NCBI GenBank assembly: GCA_028278405.1
Contig: JANQEK010000006.1
Coordinates: 1 to 64,000 of the forward strand
Origin: Nitrospinaceae bacterium
GTDB lineage: Bacteria; Nitrospinota; Nitrospinia; Nitrospinales; Nitrospinaceae
DNA: 64,000 bases
Direction of reading: 5' to 3'
The notes beneath the pieces are model-generated. The model did not search any database, was not told where the DNA came from, and saw only the letters and a list, made by a program, of their open reading frames with translations. Of this stretch, positions 26,625 through 35,110 are shown piece after piece. Both the position numbers and the translations under genes were made by a program. Every line of letters begins with the position of its first letter. Position 1 is the first letter of the stretch.

Positions 26625-27290
26625 GTGAAAATTATTAGTCGCATTCTCATCTTTGCCATACTTCACTTGTGTTGGTTCTCCTCTTTCGGCTACGCGGAGA
26701 CAATAACAACCGAATCCTCCCTCCAATTCCAAACAGATACCCAAACCGACCGGCAACGTTTACTCGACCTGTTGGACCGTCAAGAAGTGATAGGTGAATT
26801 GGAGAAGTACGGTATCTCCAAAGTAGAGGCAACGGTTCGCATCAACAGTCTCACGGATGAAGAAGTAATTGAGATTGCAGGTAAGTTAGATGAGTTACCG
26901 GCGGGTGGGAACTGGTTGAAAATCATTCTTTCCGGTATATTTTTTGTGCCAGTCGTTTTGATTGATTTTTGTATATGCTTTATTCCAATGATGGTTTTTC
27001 GGATGGACTGCTTTCCATACCTGACTCGCATCATCTTCCCAGGAGGAGGAAAAACAAGTGCGCCTTCTATCAAATATAAGGCAGACTGCGATTCGGAAAA
27101 GGAATCCTGCGATTATTGTACTTCTGGTTGTGCCTCCCAATATGTTGCATGTGCAAATAGATTCGATAATAGGATTCAGGAGCATCAATCAGACAACCTT
27201 GATAGAGAATCTTTCATTTTGCAATGCAATAAAGAATGGTCCGTTTGCCTTGAAAACTGTAAAGGTTCTGTGGAAGAAAATTCTGAATAG
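26625..27290 (+). CDS. PA2779-like membrane protein with a cysteine-rich tail
   Basis: 221 residues starting at GTG; the overlapping ATG at 26623 is followed at once by a stop, and AGGAG precedes the GTG. A signal peptide leads into the PA2779-family pattern DRQEVIGELEKYGISKVEAT and LTDEEVIEIAGKLDELPAGG. A hydrophobic segment (GIFFVPVVLIDFCICFIPMM) replaces the usual C-terminal helix. An unusual ~60-residue tail holds eight cysteines (CDSEKESCDYCTSGC ... CNKEWSVCLENC), suggesting disulfides or metal binding. The gene looks more AT-rich than its neighbours. Function unknown. Confidence 0.65.
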   Translation: MKIISRILIFAILHLCWFSSFGYAETITTESSLQFQTDTQTDRQRLLDLLDRQEVIGELEKYGISKVEATVRINSLTDEEVIEIAGKLDELPAGGNWLKIILSGIFFVPVVLIDFCICFIPMMVFRMDCFPYLTRIIFPGGGKTSAPSIKYKADCDSEKESCDYCTSGCASQYVACANRFDNRIQEHQSDNLDRESFILQCNKEWSVCLENCKGSVEENSE

Positions 27291-27480
27291 AATCCACAGT
27301 TCTCACGGACCGAAGAAGAATGCGACCCGGAAATGGAATCCCACAATTGATGAAATTGACGTCAGGGTGGAGCTTTTTGTGCTTGTAAGGGTATTAAAAA
27401 AAGTATTGCTCCAAAAGATTGAGAATTATTGATACAATCCCCCCTTTTTGGAACCTTCCTTTCAGGTAAGACAATCAATA

Positions 27481-27936
27481 ATGACACAAAGAGCAGAATT
27501 TACGGATGTTGAATCGATTTTTGAGGGAAGGTTGCGCGGCAATCAGGCCATGTTGAGCGGATTGGGATTGACGGTTGAAGAAGCCAGGCTGCTCTGGCAG
27601 GCACCGCGCATGAAGGAAGTGAGTTGGCTGGACCTGGACGATAATCAGCTGGGCGACACAGGACTCGCTGAACTGGCGGAGTGCGAGCTTTTGGAAAACG
27701 TTCAATACCTCAACCTCAACAAAAACGGCATTACCGATGCCGGTCTAAAGAAGCTGGCCCAATCGAAGTGCCTTCCTAAACTGAAGCGCCTGCACCTGAA
27801 GCACAACCCAATTGATGGACCCGGAGTTATTGCATTGTTCGAGTCGCAGACATTGGACGGTCTCTCCACGTTTCAGGTTAACGAAGGCTGGACCTGTAGA
27901 AAACGCGAAGGCTGGCGTTACAATCCCCAGTTCTAA
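27481..27936 (+). CDS. Small leucine-rich-repeat protein
   Basis: 151 residues from the ATG at 27481; the track's earlier start (27448) is not supported. Three RI-type LRR units are seen: SWLDLDDNQLGDTGLAELAE, QYLNLNKNGITDAGLKKLAQ and KRLHLKHNPIDGPGVIALFE. No signal peptide or membrane helix, so probably cytoplasmic. It likely mediates protein binding; the partner is unknown. The ~190 nt before it hold no gene. Confidence 0.75.
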   Translation: MTQRAEFTDVESIFEGRLRGNQAMLSGLGLTVEEARLLWQAPRMKEVSWLDLDDNQLGDTGLAELAECELLENVQYLNLNKNGITDAGLKKLAQSKCLPKLKRLHLKHNPIDGPGVIALFESQTLDGLSTFQVNEGWTCRKREGWRYNPQF

Positions 27937-28040
27937 CCGGGCAAGGCCCGGAGCAAATTTGGCTGAGGGGTTGTAGCGAAAATGTAAAATTACTTTCGGG
28001 AACTTTGAATCCAGCGTCACGCTGGCCCCAGTTCTAATTC

Positions 28041-29261
28041 ATGGATTCTCCTACTTTACAAGTTCATGTTCATATTGCCGGGTCGGACCGGCCGGGTATT
28101 TTGGCCGAAGCGCTGGCTACTCTCGTGCGCCACGAATGTCTGGTGGTCGACATCAAACAGTTCGTTTTTAACGGACTTTTGAACTTGTCCATTTTGCTGG
28201 AGTGTGGTGATCCAATCGTACTGGAGGACCTTCAACAGGAACTGAAGAACTATGAGGCCGAAACCGGGATGAGGGCAACCGTTTACCTGTGGGATCGGGA
28301 GCATCGTCCCGAAGCGCCCTACAAACACCGATTGGTGGTTACTATCCTGGGTAAGGAGATCGGGCCGATTGCTCTCCAGGAGCTCACCCGTATTCTGGCG
28401 GACCTGGATATCAACATTGTGCGCATCGAGCAGCTGGATTATGAGGACCACCACGTTATTGAAATCGTGATCGGGGCCAAACAGGTAATGACCAATGTCG
28501 ATATTCTGACCGCCTTATTGCAATACAAGGAGCATTTTGAAGTCGATATTGCGGTCCAGGAGGACACCCTGTTCCGCCGCAACAAGCGATTGATCGTGCT
28601 GGATGCCGATATGACCTTTCTGCAATGCGAAGTGATTGATGAACTGGGCAAGCTCGCGGGCGTGGGGGACAAATTAGCGAAAATTACCGATAGGGCCATG
28701 GATGGGAAAATCAAGTTCACCACAGCTCTCAAACAGCGAGTGGCGCTGTTGAAGGGACTCAAGGTCGCTCAACTGGAGCAGGTTTACGATAATCTTCCCT
28801 TGACTCCGGGTGCGGAGGAGCTGGTACGTATCCTGCAGCATTTGAACTACAAAATCGCGATCATCAGCGGCGGGTTTCAGTTCTTCATCTCCAGACTCAA
28901 GGAAAAGTACCAGTTGGATTATGGTTTTGCCAATCAACTGCAGATTAAATATGGAAAAGTCACCGGCAAGGTGGAAGGAGATATCATCGACGCTCCGGCC
29001 AAGGGAGAGATACTTGCCTCGCTGGCTGAGCAGGAGGGATTTTCCCTGCAGCAGGTCGTGGCGGTGGGAGATGGCGCCAACGATATCCACATGCTCGCCA
29101 AGGCTGGTTTGGGGATTGCCTTCAACGCCAAACCCATCGTCCAGCAACACGCCCAAGCCTCGATCAGCATTTATAACCTAGAATTAATTCTTTATTTTTT
29201 GGGTATTTCTGGGAAGGAACTTAAGGAGTTACGTAAGACTATGAAACAGCCGGGCTCGTAA
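28041..29261 (+). CDS. serB: Phosphoserine phosphatase with N-terminal ACT-type domains
   Basis: 406 residues. Two ACT-like domains occupy the first ~170 residues (VHIAGSDRPGILAEALATLV and LVVTILGKEIGPIALQELTR). The HAD phosphatase core follows, with the catalytic VLDADMTFLQ, IAIISGGFQFF and AVGDGANDIHMLAKAGLGIA. It makes L-serine from phosphoserine; the ACT part is expected to sense serine. Its last 23 nt overlap the end of the convergent saccharopine-dehydrogenase-like gene. Confidence 0.95.
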   Translation: MDSPTLQVHVHIAGSDRPGILAEALATLVRHECLVVDIKQFVFNGLLNLSILLECGDPIVLEDLQQELKNYEAETGMRATVYLWDREHRPEAPYKHRLVVTILGKEIGPIALQELTRILADLDINIVRIEQLDYEDHHVIEIVIGAKQVMTNVDILTALLQYKEHFEVDIAVQEDTLFRRNKRLIVLDADMTFLQCEVIDELGKLAGVGDKLAKITDRAMDGKIKFTTALKQRVALLKGLKVAQLEQVYDNLPLTPGAEELVRILQHLNYKIAIISGGFQFFISRLKEKYQLDYGFANQLQIKYGKVTGKVEGDIIDAPAKGEILASLAEQEGFSLQQVVAVGDGANDIHMLAKAGLGIAFNAKPIVQQHAQASISIYNLELILYFLGISGKELKELRKTMKQPGS

Positions 29262-30423
29262 AGATTTCCCGCTTCAGTTCCCATCCGCGGCGGGTGATTT
29301 CCTGGTCGAACATTTTTCCCCTCAGTGCCAGCTCTACCGGTACGGCTCCCTTGGGAAGTTTGTCCTGGGCGGCGATGATGGCGACGATGGATGCGTGCCA
29401 GCCGGTGATTTGCTCCATGGCGGTGAACCCGGTTTTGATATCGTAGGTCTCCAGAAAGTCGAGAGTGCAGGAGGAATGCGACCCGTTCAGGCGTCCGACC
29501 GCCTGGGCACGAATGAGGCAGAGATCGTAGACCGGCGGTTCCGGAGTGAGTTTCGGGGTCAGCAGATCGTTAAGCAATTCCCGCGGCACGAAACTGTGAC
29601 CGTTGATCTTTCTTTCTTCCAATTCAAACAATCCCAGGCTCTGAAACGCCTTGAACTGATCCCAGTGGCCGGGATAGCGCAGGGTTTTGTTTTCCATCCG
29701 GCGAAGCTTGTTCTGGAAAGTCCACGGTGCCGTGGAAAGGCCTCCAGAGGTTACCGCGGCCTCCATCACTCCCAAGGGCTGGGGAAAATCCAAAGTTTCG
29801 ATTTCCGTCAGGCAGGGTATCGGAGTGGGTTTTCCTCCCCGCAAAAACCAGGCATCGCCGTAGTATTCGTTGATCAGTCCGTTGACATTGAAGGTGAGGT
29901 AGTAGTTCCAGGGCTCTTGCGGGTTTTGCGGAAGACCACCATCCCAGATATAAACATCTTCCGGCTCATCCAGATAATCCATGGCCCGGACACCCATATT
30001 GATGTTGAGGCCGGGACCCATGCCACAATCCGGTGTGATGGTGGTGCCCACGGCTTTCGCTTTATCCCCCATTGCCAATTGTTGGCGGACGGTTTCGGTG
30101 TGTCCGCCCAGATCGCAGATATTGGAGCGGGCTTCAATCGCCGCTTCGGTAATCTTTAGATTGAGTTTGTAGGGAACAGCACTGATGGTTGAATGAACGC
30201 CTCTGAGGGCGGAAACGAGTGCCGCATGGTTGCTGACGTCCAGTGCCTGGCCCTGGACGATTTGGGTTTGGAGGAGTTTGTTGACTTTCTCCGCCCCTTG
30301 AGTCGCGGCATCCGCGTCAAGATCGAATAGGCGGACCTCTTTCGCATCTCCCAGACGAGCGAGATCGTAAGCGGCGGCTACTCCCTGTCTTCCGGCACCT
30401 AAGACGGCATATTTTAAGCTCAT
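29239..30423 (-). CDS. Saccharopine dehydrogenase family oxidoreductase
   Basis: 394 residues. An N-terminal NAD(P)-binding fold (YAVLGAGRQGVAAAYDLARL with VRLFDLDADAA) is followed by SNICDLGGHTETVRQ and PDCGMGPGLNINMG, the pattern of the lysine-6-dehydrogenase/saccharopine-dehydrogenase family. Possible roles are lysine or carboxynorspermidine metabolism; the substrate cannot be assigned. Its 3' end overlaps serB in the opposite direction. Confidence 0.85.
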   Translation of the reverse strand: MSLKYAVLGAGRQGVAAAYDLARLGDAKEVRLFDLDADAATQGAEKVNKLLQTQIVQGQALDVSNHAALVSALRGVHSTISAVPYKLNLKITEAAIEARSNICDLGGHTETVRQQLAMGDKAKAVGTTITPDCGMGPGLNINMGVRAMDYLDEPEDVYIWDGGLPQNPQEPWNYYLTFNVNGLINEYYGDAWFLRGGKPTPIPCLTEIETLDFPQPLGVMEAAVTSGGLSTAPWTFQNKLRRMENKTLRYPGHWDQFKAFQSLGLFELEERKINGHSFVPRELLNDLLTPKLTPEPPVYDLCLIRAQAVGRLNGSHSSCTLDFLETYDIKTGFTAMEQITGWHASIVAIIAAQDKLPKGAVPVELALRGKMFDQEITRRGWELKREIFTSPAVS

Positions 30424-30570
30424 ATGTTATTCAGGTTAAAGTATTGTAAGAATGTAGTAAAGGACTTCTCGAGAGGACAATTATTTAGTTGCTAAAAATC
30501 AAAGCATTTATTAAGGTTTTTCATAGGGAGTGCAATGTAAATGTTACAGGTATGAAAATGATGGGATTGC

Positions 30571-31296
30571 ATGAATTTTCCATATAAAGCGGTATTGTTC
30601 GACTGGGCCTACACTCTGGTCGATCTGGTTAATGAAGAAGACCGGACAGCCTTAAAGAAGGTATATGATCATCTTGAGGGGCAGGGATTCATCCTTCCCG
30701 GTTTTCAGCAGTGGTATGACACGTATCACCGGTTGTTTTTCGGAATGATCGAGATTTCCCGGCCCACTCACCGGGAGGCCCGGTTCGATCATGTGCTCAA
30801 TTTTCTCCTGATGCAGAATAATATCCATCTGAACGGAAAAGCCCGTTTCGAGGACTTGTTGAAAATTTACTATGATCAAATTTATTCCTACCGGAAAGTT
30901 TATCCGGAGATGATCGAGACGCTTACCGCATTTCAAAAAGCCGGAATACGCATGGGGATCATTTCCAATACCACCAATCCCGGTTTTATGAAAGATTATG
31001 AACAAAAGTTGATGGGATTGGATCCTTATTTCGAATTTTCCATCTATTCCTCGGAAGTTCCCTACCGCAAACCACACCCTTCCATTTTTCAACTGGCCCT
31101 GTCGCGATTGAAGTTGGATCCATCGGAAGTTTTATTTGTCGGGGACAACTTGAATGCGGATGTTGTCGGCGCACAAAGTGTGGGCATGTCTACCGCTTGG
31201 TTGAATAGGAAAGGAAAGGCCTTGCCCTCGGATGTGAATCCAGATTACGAAATCAAAACCACAACGGAACTTTTAACGCTTTCCTCCCAATCCTGA
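30571..31296 (+). CDS. HAD-family hydrolase with atypical motif I (DWAYT)
   Basis: 241 residues. The HAD-IA fold is clear: nucleophile loop FDWAYTLVD, helical cap (residues ~20-95), motif II GIISNTTNPG, Lys in YRKPHPSIF and motif IV FVGDNLNADVVGAQ. The second Asp of DxDxT, the usual acid/base, is Ala; the codon is GCC. Phosphonatases share DxA but need a cap lysine, so the reaction here is uncertain. It lies 5 nt before rsmE, suggesting one transcript. Confidence 0.85.
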   Translation: MNFPYKAVLFDWAYTLVDLVNEEDRTALKKVYDHLEGQGFILPGFQQWYDTYHRLFFGMIEISRPTHREARFDHVLNFLLMQNNIHLNGKARFEDLLKIYYDQIYSYRKVYPEMIETLTAFQKAGIRMGIISNTTNPGFMKDYEQKLMGLDPYFEFSIYSSEVPYRKPHPSIFQLALSRLKLDPSEVLFVGDNLNADVVGAQSVGMSTAWLNRKGKALPSDVNPDYEIKTTTELLTLSSQS

Positions 31297-31301
31297 TCGC
31301 T

Positions 31302-32039
31302 ATGCCCCGCTTCTTCGTTACTTCAGAAGGATTTTCCGAAAATGCGGTGACTCTTAAGGGATCGGATGTGAATCACATCCGCACGGTTCTAAGAATGAAA
31401 CCCGGTGATCGGATCGAAGTGATCGATCCTCAGGGGTTTCAGTATGAGGTTGTCCTTGCGGAAGTGGATCGAGATTGCGTTCGAGGAGAAATTCTATCCA
31501 GAATCGAAATGGAAACCGAATCTCCGGTGAATATTTGGATGGGGCAGGCTTTGATCAAAGGCAATGCCTTTGACCTCTTGGTGAGGAAGGCTACGGAGTT
31601 GGGAGTTCATTCCATAGGGGCTCTCCGAACCCAGCGTTGTGTGGCGCGTCTAGCAAAAGAGGCTGAACGCTACCGGACCCAGCGCTGGCAGCGCATCGCC
31701 GAGGAAGCCTCCAAACAATGCGGGCGATCCCGAATTCCTCAAGTCAATCCATCGGTTTTGTCTCTGGAGGCGTTTTGTCAGCAATCGGCTGACTGCGACC
31801 TGAAACTGGTTTTCTGGGAAGGTGAGAACACGACCCGGTTGCAAGATGTATCCGCTCCGGACTCAGTATCTTCCATCGCTTGTCTTACCGGACCGGAAGG
31901 CGGTTGGGCTGCGGAAGAGATCAGCTTTCTAAAAGAGCAGGAATTTCAAACCGTGTCCCTGGGCCCGCGGCTGCTGAAAGCCGACTCGGTTTCACTGATT
32001 ATCCTGTCTCTCCTCCAGCACCGCTGGGGAGATTTATAA
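31302..32039 (+). CDS. rsmE: 16S rRNA (uracil(1498)-N3)-methyltransferase
   Basis: 245 residues. The N-terminal PUA-like part has MPRFFVTSEGF and SDVNHIRTVLRMKPGDRIEV. The C-terminal SPOUT knot has MGQALIKGNAFDLLVRKATE, ACLTGPEGGWAAEEI and LGPRLLKADSVSLIILSLLQ, where most homologues have LRTETA. It methylates U1498 of 16S rRNA using SAM. Confidence 0.92.
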   Translation: MPRFFVTSEGFSENAVTLKGSDVNHIRTVLRMKPGDRIEVIDPQGFQYEVVLAEVDRDCVRGEILSRIEMETESPVNIWMGQALIKGNAFDLLVRKATELGVHSIGALRTQRCVARLAKEAERYRTQRWQRIAEEASKQCGRSRIPQVNPSVLSLEAFCQQSADCDLKLVFWEGENTTRLQDVSAPDSVSSIACLTGPEGGWAAEEISFLKEQEFQTVSLGPRLLKADSVSLIILSLLQHRWGDL

Positions 32040-32116
32040 AGGGGTTGGCGTGATAGTGGATTGATGGTACATTGCTCGCAGCAACGCTTTTGAAACCCTC
32101 CTTGTGGAACCCGCCC

Positions 32117-32905
32117 ATGGCGTATCAACTCAAACTCGACATATTTGAAGGACCGCTTGATCTGCTTCTGCATTTGATCAAGGAGCAGAAAATGGATATT
32201 AACGATATCCCCGTCGCTGAAATCTCTCGTCAGTATCTGGCTTATATGGAACTGATGAGTGAACTGAACTTGGAAGTTGCCGGCGAATATCTGGTGATGG
32301 CCGCTGAGCTTACCCGTCTCAAGTCGAAAATGCTCCTGCCTTCTCATGGTGAAGACGAGGACGGCGAAGACGGCGTTGATCCGAGAGACGAATTGACCCG
32401 CAGGCTTCTGGAATACCAGCGGTACAAAAGCGCTGCCGGAAACCTCCGTGACCTGGAATATGAGCGACAGCAACTGTTTTCACGCGGTGGTGAAATCCAG
32501 GTTGAAGAAGGGGAGGAGGAAGTGGTTGTCGACGCCACGGTGTTCGATTTGTTCAGCGCCTTCAAGCAGGTCCTGAGCCGCAGGACTTTTAAAGAAGATA
32601 TCGAAATCAAGATCACGACCCTGTCCGTATCCGAGCGGGTCAATCGAGTGTTGGACACTCTGAACGAACATGAAAGCGTTACATTTGAGTCTTTGTTTGC
32701 CGAGAGTCTGTCCAAACAGGAGGTTATCGTGACTTTCCTGGCACTCCTGGAGTTAATGCGCATGTCTCTCATTCGCGTACAGCAGGGGAGTCAGTTTGAG
32801 ACCATTCGTGTCTACCGCACCGCCGACCGGGAAACTCAGGAAGAGGCGCTCAAGGATTACATCGAATCAGAGGTCGATACTGAGCTCAACCCTGAAACCT
32901 CCTGA
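32117..32905 (+). CDS. scpA: Segregation and condensation protein A
   Basis: 262 residues from the ATG at 32117 (MAYQLKLDIFEGPLDLLLHL is the family N-terminus; the track's TTG at 32072 adds a non-conserved leader). The kleisin pattern continues with EQKMDINDIPVAEISRQYLA and VMAAELTRLKSKMLLP, then an acidic linker and a C-terminal winged helix. ScpA bridges SMC heads during chromosome condensation. scpB is not adjacent. A terminator follows. Confidence 0.95.
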   Translation: MAYQLKLDIFEGPLDLLLHLIKEQKMDINDIPVAEISRQYLAYMELMSELNLEVAGEYLVMAAELTRLKSKMLLPSHGEDEDGEDGVDPRDELTRRLLEYQRYKSAAGNLRDLEYERQQLFSRGGEIQVEEGEEEVVVDATVFDLFSAFKQVLSRRTFKEDIEIKITTLSVSERVNRVLDTLNEHESVTFESLFAESLSKQEVIVTFLALLELMRMSLIRVQQGSQFETIRVYRTADRETQEEALKDYIESEVDTELNPETS

Positions 32906-32941
32906 AGAACACTCCTTGAAGCCTTATATTCCATTTATTGC

Positions 32942-32968
32942 CCCAGAACGCGTTTTTCTGGGTTTTTT
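32942..32968 (+). terminator. Intrinsic terminator after scpA
   Basis: CCCAGAA and TTCTGGG pair around CGCGTTT and are followed by TTTTTT. It closes the HAD-rsmE-scpA group. Confidence 0.85.
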
Positions 32969-33043
32969 ATTGCCCATTGCCCCCGCTGGAGGGATATAAT
33001 ACAATTCTACAAGCACTTCCCAATTATTTGAGATTTAGAAGCG

Positions 33044-33772
33044 ATGTTTGAGCAATTAAAAGAAGATATTAACGAAGCCATGAAAAAGGACCCGGCCGCC
33101 CGCCATTTCTGGGAGGTCTTGATCTGTTACCCCGGTGTGCATGCTTTGATCGCCTACCGTTTCAACCATTGGCTCTGGAATCATAAGATGAAGTTGATTG
33201 CCCGGCTGTTGTCGTATTTGGTTCGATGGCTGACCGGGATTGAAATTCATCCCGCTGCGAAAATTGGTCGAAGGTTTTTTATCGACCATGGCATGGGTGT
33301 GGTGATCGGGGAAACGTCGGAGATCGGCGATAACGTTTTTATGTATCATGGCGCTACTCTGGGCGGACTCAGCATGAAAAAAGGCAAGCGGCACCCGACC
33401 ATTCGCGACAACGTCGTTATTGGCGCCGGTGCGCAGGTACTGGGACCGGTAACGGTCGGCAACAACAGCAAAATAGGATCCGGGTCGGTGGTGGTGCAAT
33501 CGGTGCCCGAATACTCCACCGTTATCGGAGTTCCGGGACGCGTTGTCTTTTCCGGAGTTTCGGCCGATTTCGAAGACCTCGAAGAGACGTTTTCCGATCC
33601 CATGGCGCAAGCCATCGAAGTGGTTTTGGATCGCCTTCCGCAAATGGAAAAAGATATTCGTTTACTTAAAGATGCGGTGGAATTGGATTCTACGGAAGAG
33701 GCCACGCCCCCACCCCCTGAGCCGGTTCCTCTCAAAAAGACCGGCATGAAAAAAGCCTCCAACGACAATTGA
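33044..33772 (+). CDS. cysE: Serine O-acetyltransferase
   Basis: 242 residues. An N-terminal helical part ([20 protein letters not shown]) and a left-handed beta-helix with hexapeptide repeats are visible: [40 protein letters not shown] and [20 protein letters not shown]. It makes O-acetylserine for cysteine synthesis. The C-terminus beyond residue ~190 is an acidic/Pro-rich extension ([16 protein letters not shown]). It precedes a cysteine desulfurase, so cysteine making and sulfur release are encoded together. Confidence 0.95.
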   Translation: MFEQLKEDINEAMKKDPAARHFWEVLICYPGVHALIAYRFNHWLWNHKMKLIARLLSYLVRWLTGIEIHPAAKIGRRFFIDHGMGVVIGETSEIGDNVFMYHGATLGGLSMKKGKRHPTIRDNVVIGAGAQVLGPVTVGNNSKIGSGSVVVQSVPEYSTVIGVPGRVVFSGVSADFEDLEETFSDPMAQAIEVVLDRLPQMEKDIRLLKDAVELDSTEEATPPPPEPVPLKKTGMKKASNDN

Positions 33773-33817
33773 TCTTTATTCCTTCCGGTTTGGAATAACC
33801 CGTTTTTGAAAAGAATT

Positions 33818-34993
33818 ATGCGGCAGATATATTTGGATCATAATGCCACCACTCCTGTGGACGATGCAGTGTTGGAAGCCATGCTTCCCAATTTCCGGGA
33901 AACATTTGGCAACCCCTCCAGCGTTCATGCTCTGGGTCGGGCGGCCCGCGTTTGTTTGGATCTGGCCCGCGAGCAGGTTGCTGCATTGATCGGGGCGCAC
34001 CCCGCCGAGATTACGTTCACCAGCGGAGGAACGGAGTCAGATAATCTGGCGATTACCGGAACTGCCCGGGCTCTCAAGAATAAGGGGAATCGAATCATCA
34101 CCAGCCGCGTGGAGCATCCGGCGGTTTTAAACACCTGTGAAGAATTGCGGAAAGAGGGTTTTGTCATCGACTACGTTCCGGTAGATGGTTATGGGCGAAT
34201 CGATTGTGCCGCGTTGGCTGACATGATTACCGATGAAACACTTTTGATATCCCTCCAGCATGGCAACAGCGAAGTAGGGACCTTACAACCCATCGAGCAA
34301 ATTGGAGCACTGGCCAGAGACCGGGGTGTGTTGTTTCATACCGATGCCGTCCAAACCGTAGGGAAAATCGAAGTGGATACTCAAAGCCTGCCTGTCGATT
34401 TACTATCTCTTTCGGCGCACAAGATGTACGGCCCCAAGGGAGTGGGAGCTCTTTACATTCGCCGGGGGACATTGCCATTGGTTCCCTTGCTTTCTGGCGG
34501 TGGTCAGGAAAAGAAAAGAAGGGGAGGAACAGAAAATGTTCCGGGCATCGTGGGTTTGGGAAAGGCCGCGGAAATCGCCCGGTCCCGTCTAGAGTCCGAC
34601 CGGTCCCATGTTTTACTGCTTCGCAATGATCTGCGCCGTCAAATTGAATCCCGTATCCCTGGTGCGAAATTTTACGGTCATCCAGATTTTTATCTTCCCA
34701 ATACCCTTTATTTGGGATTCGAAGGGGTCGATGGACAGACTTTAATGATTCATTTGGATTTGGCGGGTATTTTTGTCTCCACCGGAACGGCCTGCAGTTC
34801 AGGATCGATTTTGCCTTCGGAAGTGCTGGGCGCCATGAGGGTTCCGGAGCAGGAAATGACCCGAACTATTAGAGTCAGCCTGGGCCGTGGGAATCATCCG
34901 GAAGAAGTGGAGCGAGTAGTGGGTGCTCTGGAGAAGGCGGTTTTAGAAATTCGCTCAAAAACCGGATTTTCTGCAGAGCCCACACCCAAGTGA
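33818..34993 (+). CDS. Cysteine desulfurase (NifS/IscS type)
   Basis: 391 residues from the ATG at 33818. Family marks: IYLDHNATTPVDDAVLEAM, the PLP-binding lysine in LSAHKMYGPKGVGALY, GGGQEKKRRGGTENVPGIVG and the active-site cysteine loop STGTACSSGS. It moves sulfur from cysteine to Fe-S scaffolds or tRNA-thiolation enzymes. No IscU or NifU gene follows here, so NifS versus IscS is left open. Confidence 0.95.
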   Translation: MRQIYLDHNATTPVDDAVLEAMLPNFRETFGNPSSVHALGRAARVCLDLAREQVAALIGAHPAEITFTSGGTESDNLAITGTARALKNKGNRIITSRVEHPAVLNTCEELRKEGFVIDYVPVDGYGRIDCAALADMITDETLLISLQHGNSEVGTLQPIEQIGALARDRGVLFHTDAVQTVGKIEVDTQSLPVDLLSLSAHKMYGPKGVGALYIRRGTLPLVPLLSGGGQEKKRRGGTENVPGIVGLGKAAEIARSRLESDRSHVLLLRNDLRRQIESRIPGAKFYGHPDFYLPNTLYLGFEGVDGQTLMIHLDLAGIFVSTGTACSSGSILPSEVLGAMRVPEQEMTRTIRVSLGRGNHPEEVERVVGALEKAVLEIRSKTGFSAEPTPK

Positions 34994-35110
34994 TTGTATA
35001 AATCTGCATTAATTGTTACAATTTTGGAGATTTTGCCGATAAGGCAACAAAATTCGTAGTTTCGGACGGGGTTAAAACAGAAGGTCCTTTTCCAAATTCT
35101 GGGGGAAGTC

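Noticed and set aside
29395-30159. 254-residue ORF antisense to the saccharopine-dehydrogenase-like gene
   Set aside because: The opposite strand has a clear Rossmann fold and family motifs; this frame has none.
30514-30530. 15-mer GTTTTTCATAGGGAG shared with the region near 39835
   Set aside because: One or two such matches are expected by chance in 64 kb, and the contexts differ.
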